Shown piece after piece: positions 1 to 11,335 of a stretch of DNA of 64,000 bases. Where the stretch lies: assembly GCF_047675955.1 (NCBI RefSeq), contig NC_132914.1, positions 38,862,521-38,926,520 on the forward strand, in the 5' to 3' direction. Made by a program: the position numbers and the translations under genes. The notes under the pieces are model-generated. The model saw only the letters and a list, made by a program, of their open reading frames with translations, ran no database searches and was not told the origin of the DNA. The DNA comes from Chlorocebus sabaeus. Lineage: Eukaryota; Chordata; Mammalia; Primates; Cercopithecidae. Every line of letters begins with the position of its first letter. The stretch's first letter is position 1.

Positions 1-672
1 GTGCTGGAGAGGATGTGGAGAAATAGGAACACTTTTACACTTTGGTGGGATTGTAAACTAGTTCAACCATTATGGAAAACAGTATGGCGATTCCTCAAGG
101 ATCTAGAACTAGATGTACCATATGACCCAACCATCCCATTACTGGGGATATACCCAAAGGATTATAAATCATGCTACTATAAAGACACATGCACACGTAT
201 GTTTATTGCGGCACTATTCACAATAGCAAAGACTTGGAATCAACCCAAATGTCCATCACTGGCAGACTGGATTAAGAAAATGTGGCACATATACACCATG
301 GAATACTATGCAGCCATAAAAAAGGATGAGTTTGTATCCTTTGTAGGGAGATGGATGCAGCTGGAAACCATCATTCTTAGCGAACTATCACAAGAACGGA
401 AAACCAAACACCGCATGTTCTCACTCATAGGTGGGAACTGAACAATGAGATCACTTGGACTCAGGAAGGGGAACATCACACACGGGAGCCTATCACGGGG
501 AGGGGGGCTGGAGGAGGGATTGCATTGGAAGTTATACCTGATGTAAATGACGAGTTGATGGGTGCTGACGAGTTGATGGGTGCAGCACACCAACATGGCA
601 CAAGTATACATATGTAACAAACCTGCACGTTATGCACATGTACCCTAGAACTTAAAGTATAATAGTAAAAAA
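1..672 (+). mobile_element. L1 retrotransposon, 3' end (ORF2 C-terminus, 3' UTR, A-tail)
   Basis: The window opens inside ORF2. Bases 1-441 keep an uninterrupted 146-codon frame ending FSLIGGN and a stop, matching the usual C-terminus of the L1 ORF2 protein, including the W..TMEYYAAIKKDE segment. A primate-type 3' UTR follows, then an A-rich tail from about 668. Lack of frame damage over 146 codons suggests a fairly young L1PA-type copy. The 5' extent lies outside the window. Confidence 0.93.
548..583 (+). repeat. 18-bp tandem duplication in the L1 3' UTR
   Basis: TGACGAGTTGATGGGTGC occurs twice in direct succession (548-565 and 566-583). L1PA 3' UTRs normally carry this once, so it is probably a local slippage duplication in this copy. 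Confidence 0.85.
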
Positions 673-737
673 AAAAAGAAAGAAAGAAAAAAATAGCATG
701 ACCTAAAAAAAAAAAAAGAGAGAAAAAAGAAAGAAAT
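668..737 (+). repeat. A-rich and GA-rich simple repeat at the L1 tail
   Basis: Runs of A broken by AAAG and GAGA words continue the L1 poly(A) tail, a common tail-derived microsatellite. Confidence 0.7.
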
Positions 738-794
738 AATGTTATGCCTCTTCTGAGATTAGGTTATAAAAAGAACATTGTCTTTTTGATTTGG

Positions 795-1130
795 GGCTCT
801 CTCTCTCTCTCTTCAGGTCACTTGCTCTGGCAGAAGCTAGTGACCCTGTAGAACAGTTTCATAGAAAGGCCCATGTGGGAAGGAATGAAAGTCTCCAGCC
901 AACAGCTGATAGGAACCGAGGTTGTAAGCAGTAAATTCTCCAGTCTCAGTAAAACTTTGAGATGACTATAGCCTCAGTCTACAACTTGATTACAACCTCT
1001 GTGAAAACCCTCAATTCAGAACCACACAGGAAGCTCAGACCCCTGATTCTCAGAAACTATACAAGATAATGTGAATTGTTTTAACCTATCAAGTTTCAGG
1101 GTAGTGTGCTATTCAACAAGAGCCAATACA
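795..1130 (+). mobile_element. MLT1-type MaLR LTR, 3' part
   Basis: Order of motifs (CTCTCTCTTCAGGTCACT, a GAAGCTAG segment, CCCATGTGGGAAGGAA, CAACAGCTGATA, AGATGACTATAGCC, CAGAAACT then AAGATAATGTGAATTGTTTTAA) follows the 3' half of MLT1 LTRs. It is diverged and non-coding. Confidence 0.65.
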
Positions 1131-1234
1131 TACATTCAATCTCTGCCAAGGATGATCATATACAATTTTGTAAGTAGAACGGCATTTGAGCTATATAACT
1201 AGATGATTGATAGAATGAAATTTCAAGAGGAGGG

Positions 1235-1400
1235 AATCTTGAATAACATTATAATTTATTAAGAGCTGTCTATATCCAAAGCACTATTCTCAATGAATTG
1301 CATGTACTAACTCATTGAATATAGTAATAGCAAGGCTATAAGCTAGATATTATTATCCCTCCTTTACAAATGAGGAAATTAAAACCCTGAGAAGTTAACA
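1235..1400 (+). mobile_element. MIR SINE fragment
   Basis: Shows the MIR order: AAAGCACTATTCTCAATGAATT, ACTAACTCATTGAATA, then TTATTATCCC, TTTACAAATGAGGAAA and GAGAAGTTAAC. Old and diverged. Confidence 0.7.
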
Positions 1401-2216
1401 AATATTCTTTTTAAATATTCTGTTTCATTTTCAAGCTTGATTGAGGTATAATTGACAGAATTGTATAAAGTATACAATATAATGGTTTGGTATACCTATA
1501 TATTGTGAAAGGATTACCACAATCAAGTTAGCTAAAAGATCTCTCACCTAACCTAGTTATCATTTGTGTGTTTGTATTTGTAAGGTGAGAACATTTAAGA
1601 TCTACTCTGTTGGCAAATTTCAAGTGTAAAATACAGTATTGTTAACTTTTGTCAGCATGCTGTGCATTAGATTCCCAGAGCTTCTGCTTATAATTTTGTA
1701 TCCTTTGAACTTCTCATTTCCCCCAAGCCCCATCAGCAGGCAACATCCATTCTACGTTTAATTTCCGAGTCTGATATTTTTCAATTCCACATAAAAGCAA
1801 GATTATACATTATTTGTATTCCTCTGTGTGATTTACTTTACTTAGCATAATGCCTTCAAGTTTCATCCATTTCATCACAAATGGCAGGATTTCCTTCTTT
1901 TTTTTCCTTTTATATGGCTAAATACAATTTGTGCATATGTATGTCTGTGTGTATCTCACAATTTTTTAGTTTGTCTTGGCTATTGTGAATAATGCCAGAC
2001 TGAATATGGGAGTGCTGGTATCTTTTCAACATACTGATTTTGTTTCCTTCAGATTTATACCCAGAAGCAAGATTGCTGGATCATATGGTAATTCTATTTT
2101 TAATTTTTTGAAAAGCGTCATACTGTTTTCCATAATGGTTGTACTAATTTTATTCCCATCAACAATCCACAAGGGTTCCCTTTTCTCCACATCCTTATAA
2201 ACATTTGTTATCTCTT

Positions 2217-2217
<1 letters not shown>

Positions 2218-2247
<30 letters not shown>
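2218..2247 (+). repeat. Poly(T) tract of 30 bases inside the L1
   Basis: An uninterrupted T30 replaces the short T-rich stretch expected in antisense ORF2, which suggests expansion after insertion. Confidence 0.9.
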
Positions 2248-2249
<2 letters not shown>

Positions 2250-3264
2250 GTAATAGCCATCCTAACAGGTGTGGGGTGAGAGTTCATTGTGGTTTTTATG
2301 TTGTATTTCCTTGATGGTCACTTATATTGAATATCTTTTCATGTATTCATTGGCCATCCATATGTCTTCTTTGGAAAAATGTCAGTTCAGGCCCTTTGCC
2401 TGTTTCTTTAATTGAATTATTTGCTTTTATTCTATTGAGTTCTATGGGCTTCTAATATAGTTTTATTTTAACCATTTGTCAGGTATATGGTTTGAAAATA
2501 TTTTCTACCATTCCATTGGTTGCTTTTTTATTTTGTTGACTTTTTTCTTTGTTGTACAGAATCATTTTAGTTTGATATAGTCCACTTACTTATTTTTGCT
2601 TTTGTGGTTTGTACTTTTAGTTTCATCTCCAAAAAGTCATTGCCAAGACCAGTGTCAAGGAGTTTTTCCCCTTTGTTTTCTTAAAGGAGTTTTGTGGTTT
2701 TATGTTTTATATTTAAGTTTTAAATCTATTTTGAGTTAAATTTTGTGAGTTGTGTAAGACAGAGGTTCAATTTCATTCTTCTGCATGTGCATATTCAGTT
2801 TTTCCAACACCATTTGTTGAGGAGACTATCCTTTCCCCATTGTGTATTCTTGGCACTCTTATCAAATACTAGTTGACTATATATGCCTGGGTTTATTTCT
2901 GAGCTCTTCTTTCTGTTCCATTGGTCTATGCATCTGTTTTTATGCCAGTATCATACTGTTTTGATTACTATAGATTTGTAATACAGTTTGAAATCAGGAA
3001 GTTTGACGTCTCCAACTTTGTTGCTCTTTCTCAAGATTACTTTTACTATTAGGGGTCTTCCGTGGTTATGTATGATAGGATTTTTTTTTCTATTTCTGTG
3101 AAAAATGTCATTAGGATTTTGATAAAGATTGCATTGAATCTATAGATAGCTTTGGGTAGTGTATGGCTGTTTTTACAATATTAATTCTTTTGATCCTTGT
3201 ATAGAAGATAGTTTTCCAATTATTTATGTTGTCTTCAATGTCTTTCTTAAAAATTATAGTTTTC

Positions 3265-3507
3265 TTGGGAGGTCAAGGCAGGCGGATCATAAGGTCAGGA
3301 GATCAAGACCATCCTGGCTAACATGGTGAAACCCTGTCTCTACTAAAAATACAAAAAAATTAGCCGGGTGTGGCAGCATGCACCTGTAGTCCCAGATACT
3401 CAAGAGGCTGAGGCAAGAGAATGACGTGAACCTGGGAGGCGGAGCTTGCAGTGAGCTGAGATCGCACCACTGCACTCCAGCCTAGGCAACAGAGCGAGAC
3501 TCAAAAA

Positions 3508-3546
<39 letters not shown>

Positions 3547-3548
3547 AT
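3265..3548 (+). mobile_element. AluY-like element, slightly 5' truncated, (AAAT)n tail
   Basis: Starts at the TTGGGAGG position of Alu and runs through both monomers to an AAATAAAT tail of more than 40 bases. It interrupts the minus-strand L1: L1 sequence resumes with TATGGTTTTCAGTG, repeating the flank TATAGTTTTC upstream. Confidence 0.93.
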
Positions 3549-4400
3549 ATGGTTTTCAGTGTATAGATTTTTCACCTCTTTGATTAAATTTATTCCTAAG
3601 TATTTTATTGATTTAGTTTATTGTAAATGGTATTTTCTTGATTTCTTTTTCAGAAAGTTCATTGTTAGTATACAGAACTCTGTAAATTTTCTATGTTGTT
3701 TTGCATCTTACAACTTTGATGAATTCATTTGTTAGTTCTCTCAGGTTTTTTGGTAGAATCTTTAGGGTTTTCTACATATAAGATCATATTATATGCAAAT
3801 AGATATATAATATAACTTGTTCCTTTTCAGTTTGGATGCCATGTATTTCTTCTTCTTGCTTGATTGTTATCACTAGAATTTCCAGTACTGTATTGAATAG
3901 AAGTGATGAGAGTGGGAAGGCTTGTCAATTTCCTGATCTTAAAAGAAAAGATTTCAGGTTTTCATTGCTGAAGATGATGTTAGCTGTGGGCTTGTCATCT
4001 ATGACCATTATTATGTTGATGTACATTCATTCTATACCCAATTTGTTGAGGGTTTTTATCAAGAAAGAATGTGGAATTATGCTAAATGCTTTTTCAGCCT
4101 CTATTGAAATTATCATTATAGATTTTCATTCTTCTTCCTGTTAATGTGATGGGTTGTATTTATTGACTTGTTTATGCCGAACCATCCTTGCATTCCAGGG
4201 ATAAATCGAAGGTGATCATGGTGTATGAGTCTTTTAATGTACTGTTGAACTCAATTTGCTATATTTTGAGAATTTTTGCATCTATGTTCATCAGAGATAT
4301 TGGCAGGTAATTTTCTTTTCTTGTATTGTCTTTATCCAATTTTCATATCAGGGTAATAATGGGCTCATAAACTGGGTTTGGAAGTGCTCCTTCCCTCTTC

Positions 4401-4705
4401 TTTTTTTTTTTTTTTTTTTTTTTTTGAGACAGAATTTTGCTCTTGTCACACAGACTGGAGTACAATGGCATGATGGCTCACTGCAACCTCTACCTCCTAG
4501 GTTCAAGCAATTCTCTTGCCTCAGCCTCCCAAGTAGCTGGGATTACAGGTGCTTGCTGCCATGCCTGGCTAATTTTTCTATTTTTAGTAGAGATGGGGTT
4601 TCACCACGTTGACCAAGCTGTTCTTGAACTCCGCACCTCAGGTGATCTGCCCATCTCAGCCTCCCAAAGTGCTGGGATTACAGGCATGAGCCACAGTGCC
4701 CAACC
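4401..4705 (-). mobile_element. Full-length AluS/J-type element
   Basis: A T-tract of 25 bases followed by a complete antisense Alu. It sits in the old L1 with a target duplication TCCCTCTTC at 4392-4400 and 4706-4714. Confidence 0.95.
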
Positions 4706-4794
4706 TCCCTCTTCAAGTTTTTGGAGAAGCTTAAGAATTGGCATTAATTATTCTTTAAATATTTGGTCAAATTCATTAGTGAATACTGGGGATA

Positions 4795-4874
4795 CTGGGA
4801 CTCTCAGGGAATAAATTATTTGGCAAAGTTCACATGTGTAGTAATCTGCAGTCTGTCTCCTTTTCCAAGGTGCC
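4795..4874 (+). repeat. Non-L1 patch inside L1, related to 8471-8552
   Basis: The antisense L1 should run from ATTCATTAGTGAA directly into GCCATSTGG...GGGCTTTTC. Instead about 80-90 bases intervene, and these match 8471-8552 at roughly 80 percent by eye (shared CAGGGAATAAATTA and TTGGCAAAGTT). The partner copy lies just outside the 5' end of the same L1 in the same orientation. Confidence 0.75.
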
Positions 4875-5118
4875 ATGTGGTTTGGGCTTTTCTTTGTCTG
4901 GGGACTTTTGATTACCAATTAAGTTTCATTATTCATCATTGTGTCTTTTTTTATGATTCAGTTTTCATAGGTTATATGTTTCCAGGAAATTATTCATTTT
5001 TTAAGTTGTCTAATTTATTGATACATATTCATGGTAGACTTTGATGATTCTTTGTATTTCTGTAATACCAGTTATAATATCTCCTCTTTCATTTAGAATT
5101 GTATTTATTTGAGTCTTA

Positions 5119-5145
<27 letters not shown>
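5119..5145 (+). repeat. (CT)n microsatellite
   Basis: About 13 TC units followed by T-rich sequence, within the antisense L1. Confidence 0.9.
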
Positions 5146-5151
<6 letters not shown>

Positions 5152-8100
5152 CTTTTTTTGTTGGTCTAGGTAAAGTTTCATCAATTTTGTTTAGCTTTTC
5201 AGAAAACGATCCCTTCATTTTTGTTGACCTTTTCAATTGTTTTTCTATTCTCTATTTCATTTACTTAATATGTAATGCTTTATTTTTTTTTATTCTGCCA
5301 AATTTGGGCTTTGATTGTTCTTTTTCTAGTTTCATAAGGTATAAAATTAGATTGTTTATTTTAAATCTTTCCATTTTTCATGCAGGCATTTATAGCTTAA
5401 AATTTTTCTTTTAGAACACTTCTACTGCATTCCATAAATGTCATTTTTTTCATTTTTGTTCATATCACAATTTTTTATTTATTTTGATTTTTTATTTAAA
5501 TAGCTCTTGTTTAAGAGTGTGTTGTTTAATATCCCTATAGTTGACAATTTTTCAATTTTCTTTTATTATTGATTTCCTATTTCATACCATTTTGGCCCAA
5601 AAAGTACTTGATTTTTTTTTAATCTTCTTGCAATTATGAAGAGATATTTCGGGATCTAACACATGATCTTTCCTATGGAATATTTTATGTGTATTTGAGA
5701 AGAATGTGTATTTTGTTTCTGTTGGATGAAATGTTTTGTTTATATCTGTCAGGTCCGTTTGGTCTATAGTGTTGCTGAAATCCACTGTTTCCTTATTGAT
5801 TTTCATCTGATGATCTATTCCTTGTTTCCTACTATTACAGTTTCCTACTATTATAGAATTGCTATTTATGTCTCCTTTCAGTTCTGTTAGTATTTACTTT
5901 ATATATTTACATCTTCCAATGTTGGATGCATATGTATTTCAATTATTGTATCTTCTTGATGAATTGATCACTTTAATATTATATATTTACCTTCTTTGTC
6001 TCTTATGACCATTTTTCACCTCCAGTCTATCTTCTCTGATATAAGTTTAGCCAACCCTGCTCTCTTTTGATTTTCATTGCATGGAATATCTTTTTTTATT
6101 CCATCACTTTTAGACTATTTGTGTCCTTATATCTAAAATGAGTCTTTTGTGGGCACTAAGGTTCCTGGATTTTGTTTTTTTAATCCATTTAGCCACTCTG
6201 TCTTTTGATTTGAGAATTTAATTCTCTTACATTGAAAGTAATAGATAAGGCCTTGCTATTGCCATTTAGTTGATTGTTTTCTGACTGTTGTTAGTTTCCT
6301 TGTTCTTTTCTTCCTCTTTTGTTGTCTTCTATTGTGACTTGATGACTTTTTCATGGCAGTATACTTTGATTCTTTTCTATTAATCTTTTCTGTATTTGCT
6401 ACAGGTTTCCTTTGTGGTTAACATATGGCTTAAATAAAATATTTTATAGTTATAACATCCTACTTAAGCTATAAAAACTTAACTTTGATCATGTAGAAAA
6501 CTCCATAGTTTTACTTATTTCCCCCTAGTCATTTTAAGTTGTTGCTGTTACAGCTTACATTTGTTTTATTCTCTGTGTTCAATAACAAATGATTATAATT
6601 ATCATTATTTTTAATGCATTTGTTTTTTACCTTTTATACCACAGTTGAAAGTGATTTATGCATCACCATTACAGTATTAAAGAATTCTAAATCTAACTGT
6701 ATATTTACCTTATCTTGTGAGTGTTATATATTCATAAGTTTTTACATTGTAATTAATGCTTCCATTTCAGCTTGAAGTAATCCATGTGGCATTTCTTCTA
6801 AGGCAATTCTAGTCATGATGAACTTCCTAACCTTTCTTCATTTAGAAAAGTCTTTATCTCTGTCTTCATTTCTATAGAATAACTTTGCTATGTATAGTAT
6901 GGTTGACTGGAAGATCTTTTTCTTTCAATATTTTAAGCATATCACCCCACTGTCTGCTGAGGTTTCTGCTGAGAAATACTCTAATAGTCCAATTGAGGCT
7001 CCTTTATATGTGATGTCACTTTTCTCTTGTGCTTTCAAAATTCTCTTTGTCTTTCACTTTTGGCAATTTTATTACAATGTGGTTCAGTGTAAACGTTTTT
7101 GAATTGAACCTATGTAAGACTATTTAGGTCTCATGAATCTGGATGTCCATTTCTCACCCCAAATTTGGAGAATTTTCAGCTGTTATTTCTTTAAACAGAC
7201 TTTCGGCACTTTCTGCAACTTTCTGTCTCTCTCTATTTCTCTCTCTCTCTCTCCCTTCTGATTTCCATAATATATAGTTTTGCTTGGTGGTGTGCCGTAA
7301 GTCTTGTTGATTTTCTTCATTCACTTCTTGTTGTTATTCTTTCTTTTGCTCTTCTTCCTGGATAATTTCAAACAACCTGTCTTCAAGTTCACTGATTCTT
7401 TGTTCCACTCGAGTGTGCTATCACGGGTCTCTATTCAAAATTTCAGTTTAGTCATTGTGTTCTTCAGCTCTTAATTTTCTCACTCTATAATTTAAAAATA
7501 TTTATCTTTCTTTATTGAACTTTAGTTTTGTTCATTTATTGTTTTCTAATATTGCTTAATTTCCATGTTTTCTTGTAGTTCACTGAACTTCATTTGAAGG
7601 GTTTTTCTTGATTCTTTGTTAGTCAGTTCATACATCTCCATTTCTTTAGGGTCAGTTATTGGAGCTTTATTAATTTACTTAGTGGTATAATGTTTCCTTG
7701 ATCCTTCCGTTGGTATGTGTACGTTTGAGGACCTCTTCCAGCCCTTAGACATTTACTTTAACAGGGAAAGCCCTTCTCTAGCCAGTTCAACCTGGGCTTC
7801 TGGATGGGCCAGCTGGTAGCATTTATGGGCAGGTAGTGCTAGCTGTCAAGGTCTCTTGTTTGGTAGGGCCACTGTCCATGCTCTCAGTTTAGGTTTGACC
7901 ACTGGCTGACTCCAGTCAGGTAGGGCTGCTGGATGAACTCTGCATTCAGGCTTGGCTCCACAATCACCTTTGGTCAGATGGGGTCACAGGCTATACTCCC
8001 TGCCCATGTGGTGCTGCTAGTTGGACTCAGCAATTGGAGTGAGCTTCAGAATGGGTTCCGTTATCACGCCTAGTTAGCTGGGGTCCCAGGATGTGCTCCC

Positions 8101-8470
8101 CAGCCAAGTAGTGCTGCTGGCTTCTTGCTACATTTTCAGGAATGGGCTTCTGTCCAGGCTTTATAATTGGTCAGAGCCTCAGACTGTGCTGTACAATTGG
8201 GTGAGACCACAGGCTCTGCCCTGTGTTTGGGTGTGGTCACTGACTAGTTTCCCTGTCTGTGCATGACCACTGGCTGACCAAGGTAACTGATTGCAAATTT
8301 AGGAAATTAAAGTTCATCAAGCTTTTCTGGAGTATAAGTTCTTTTATTCATCCTCTCATTAGTTGATTTATCAATATTTATTTATTAAAGGCAAGTTCAT
8401 ATTCTTGCCACAATCTTGACTCAGGGAATTACCATGCAAAGTAGGCTTAGCACTTATACAGAAGAGGGCC

Positions 8471-8552
8471 CTGGGACTGTCAGGGAATAAATTACTTGGC
8501 AAAGTTTACATATGTGCTAATCAGCCATCTCTCTGCTTTTCCAACATGCACC
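8471..8552 (+). repeat. Partner of the patch at 4795-4874
   Basis: Shares CTGGGACT-TCAGGGAATAAATTA, TTGGCAAAGTT and CTTTTCCAA with the patch inside the L1. It lies within otherwise unrecognised DNA beyond the L1 5' end. Confidence 0.75.
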
Positions 8553-9870
8553 TTTTCCATTACACTATTCAGTAGCTTTGTGGAAGGCTGGGGAAAGACA
8601 TGCAGAGACTTAGGTGTAAATGTACTGATCTTTTTTCATACATGTAATGTGTTTCTACAACTATTCTTTTAATTTATATCTCCATTTATTGCTGTACAGC
8701 ACAAGAACATGTTAAGAAAGGGCTAATACTGAAGAATACACAAAATTACTTAGGTTATTTGCTAACAAATGCATTATACTGATATAGAACAAAGCTTGTC
8801 TTTTTTTTTTTTTTTTTTTTTTTTGCCCGTTTTCATTTTGCAGACAAACATAAAATGATTCATAACCTTTTCATATTTTTTTTCTCTTTGGGGTTTTCCC
8901 TAGAAAAGTAGTAAATGAACACAATGTATTTATTTAAGTGCAACATAAGTGAATTCCATTTTTATGATATGATTTTTGTAATGCATTGAGCCTCAGATAT
9001 GACTGTTCAACACCTGATTATGCCTCTAGGTCCTCAGATGTGTGAGGCCAATGAAATAGGACCTTTTGTGCCTTTTTGCTCTTTAGAGCAACAAATGAGG
9101 ACTTTGGCACCTAATTTGGAAGTTTGGAGCACCCTATTTCATCAGTTTTTGCCATGTAGATTCTCCAGAAATTTGCTTCCCTTCTGCCATGGAAATGACT
9201 CCAGCAAAGCTGTTCTGTGGAGGCATTCTGAGAAAAAGAAGGCAGAAAATCTGAAAAGAAATATGAAAAGCAATATAATGTGCTGAGCGTTTTAAAGTTG
9301 TCAATAGAAATAAATACTTTCATATATTTATGGTAAAAGCACCAACTTAAATAAAAATGTATGTTTTAGAATACATTCATAAGCACCAAGTCATACTGAG
9401 TTTTGATGATTAGCAAAGATAAATGTTTCAAAGAACTCCAGAGCCCAAAAAGATCTGAGTAAACTCCTTCTTCTGCAGAATCAATTCGAAAACCCCTCCT
9501 TTGTATGGCTTTCTCCTTTAATATGGATTCATAACTCTGAAATTAATGTTTGCTGCTACTTTGTATGTTTGTATTCTAATACTTAGTATACCATATTATA
9601 GATAAATGTTTCCCCGTAAGTTCTAATTTTGCCAAAAGATAATGAGATCTTTGTAGCTGATTTACGCTAGTGCAAGTTTTAGAAGACTAATGCAGACACC
9701 AAAATGTTACTTTATTTATCAAAAAGTATTGGGGATATATGGGAAAACCTTTTCATGGAATGCAGTAGTCAATTTCTTGTAATCAAGGTACCTTCTTGGA
9801 GGCTCCTGTAATAATCAGTTCATCATGATAAAGGAGGAATGAGAATTTTAACTTGGTAATATCAGTTTCA
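8553..9870. other. No recognised gene or repeat; T-tract at 8801-8824
   Basis: AT-rich DNA with a T24 tract at 8801-8824. The open frame at 8999-9286 has no recognisable domain, no splice context and no homologue I know. It is likely intronic or intergenic. Confidence 0.5.
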
Positions 9871-9878
9871 CTATGGAG

Positions 9879-9989
9879 TTTTTTTGTTTGTTTGTTATTT
9901 TAGATGGAGTCTCTCTCTGCCGCCCAGGCTGGAGTGCAGTGGCATGATCTCAGTTCACTGCAACCTCCGCCTCCCAGTTTCAAGGGATT
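9879..9989 (-). mobile_element. 5'-truncated Alu (about 110 bp)
   Basis: A T-rich tail, then the 3' monomer of Alu read antisense (CTGCCGCCCAGGCTGGAGTG), stopping after the CCTCCGCCTCC segment. The 8-bp CTATGGAG at 9871-9878 and 9990-9997 is a plausible target duplication. Confidence 0.85.
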
Positions 9990-10017
9990 CTATGGAGACT
10001 AATTTTTTATGATTCTT

Positions 10018-10053
10018 TTTTAGACAAGCCCTCACTCCCATCACCCAGGCTGC
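10018..10053 (-). mobile_element. Tiny Alu-like fragment
   Basis: T-rich run then AGACAAGCCCTCACTCCCAT and CACCCAGGCTG, resembling the 3' end of an antisense Alu. Too short to classify. Confidence 0.5.
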
Positions 10054-10589
10054 TAATTCATTTATTAAATAACAATGAAAAGTAATTTGAATAATGTTTT
10101 TGCAAAAGGTAATCAGTTTATAAGTCCTTTTCCATTCACTCTGGAGACTTTTTTACAGGCTATTTCTTCCAGGCTACAGAAAAACATGGTAGACATTTCT
10201 GTACCACTCACAGTATAAACAATGCTAGTAATATCCTCCTTACTCAGTGCTTTTCTTCTCTTTAACAACACTAGATTTAACACAGACAAAAACTTTCTTT
10301 TAGGGGTTTCCTGTTTTTCAACTCAGTATAAATGGAATTAATACTGTCTTCAAAGAGAATTCAATAGTGCTGGGTTATTTTAAGTTGTTACAATCAGTTA
10401 CTTTGCCAATAGTGTAGAATTGATCTTGGAGGGACCCAGGTGTCCTCTGCTCTTGGAATGGGTTAATTCCTAGGACAGTATATCCTAGCTACTATGAGTA
10501 TACTATAATTGTTGACTCTCTCTCTTATTTCTTGGCTTGTGAGGCCCTTTACTTAGCTCTCAAACGGTTGTATAGTGTAAAGCAAAAAG

Positions 10590-10800
10590 GACAGGCTCTG
10601 CCAAAGTCATCATATGTGGACTGGAATCATACATCTCCTATTAACTCAGCTGTGTGCCCTGGGTGAGACTCAATTTCACCCAGGAAAAAGGAAATAATAA
10701 TACTAGAAGTAACAGCAATGCTCAACTCCAAGGACTTTAAGATTAAAGGTGGTGTATGCTAAACACTTAGAATCCTGCCTGGTACTTGGCAGGAATTCAG
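10590..10800 (+). mobile_element. MIR SINE
   Basis: Contains ACTGGAATCATAC, CAGCTGTGTGCCCTGGGTGAGA, and a tail like TCCTGCCTGGTACTTGGCAG, in MIR order. Confidence 0.65.
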
Positions 10801-10879
10801 TGACTGAAGGCTTTCCTCTTACTACAGATAAGATACACCTGATTGCATTAGAAAGCACCATGATGAATCCTACATTCAT

Positions 10880-11335
10880 CAATTTACTCGTTCATTCAAC
10901 AACCACTTGGCACCTACTTGATGCCAAGTATGATTTACAACACTGATCCCCTACAGCATTTAAAAAACGGAAAGTATTTCTAGTGGGAAGAGACAGACCA
11001 TGAAAAAAATGTGTAAGGAAAAAATACTCTATAGTAGAATATGATAAGTACATTAAAGAAAAACAAAGCAAGGTTTAGGTGATAGGAAATTCTAGAAAGG
11101 AGTTGCAGAATTAAAAAGGAAGATCAGATAAACAAGGCAACACTTGAGCCAAAGAATGAAGGAAGCACAATGGACATGGCCTTTCAAATGTCACAGGGGA
11201 AAGATATTCCAGACAGAAGGAACAGCTAAAGTGAAGTAAAGTGGGCATGCTATTAGGCTATTTGAAGGCCGGTGTTCTAGAATAGAGTGACCAAAGAAAA
11301 CACAGTAGAAAGTAAGGTTGAAGAAAAGGGAAGAT
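10880..11335 (+). mobile_element. Ancient mammalian repeat, left part (class not named)
   Basis: Begins with TTCATTCAACAACCACTTGGCACCTACTTGATGCC-like sequence and continues with GGAACAGC and AAAGTGAAGT words. The matching right part (ACTTTGGCTTTTACTGTAACTGAAATG) appears at 14275 after the L1, so the L1 inserted into this older element. Related copies lie near 18975, 35965, 41300, 44120, 53215 and 57125. Confidence 0.5.

Larger units (their letters stand above)
1425..8290 (-). mobile_element. Nearly complete old L1 (L1M/L1PB age), minus strand
   Basis: Read on the minus strand, the 5' UTR lies at about 7700-8290, ORF1-derived sequence at about 6780-7600, ORF2 at about 6250 down to 1970, and the 3' UTR down to about 1425. 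Typical antisense ORF2 words are present (for example GGATCATATGGTAATTCT near 2080, and TTGATTACTATAGATTTGTA near 2960). All frames are broken. Removing two nested Alus leaves roughly 6.2 kb, close to a full element. A T-run of 30 bases lies at 2218-2247, and one patch at 4795-4874 does not belong to L1. Confidence 0.88.

Noticed and set aside
4256..4814. Open frames of 118 and 125 codons on the + strand
   Set aside because: They are translations of an antisense Alu (the usual FALVTQTGVQWHDGSLQPLP-type peptide), not genes. The same applies to frames near 13135-13522, 33323-33710, 37745-38140, 39361-39933, 47874-48212 and 49786-50024.
8801..8840. T24 tract followed by a CATTTTGCAG acceptor-like end
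   Set aside because: The sequence following shows no open exon with a matching donor and no recognisable peptide.
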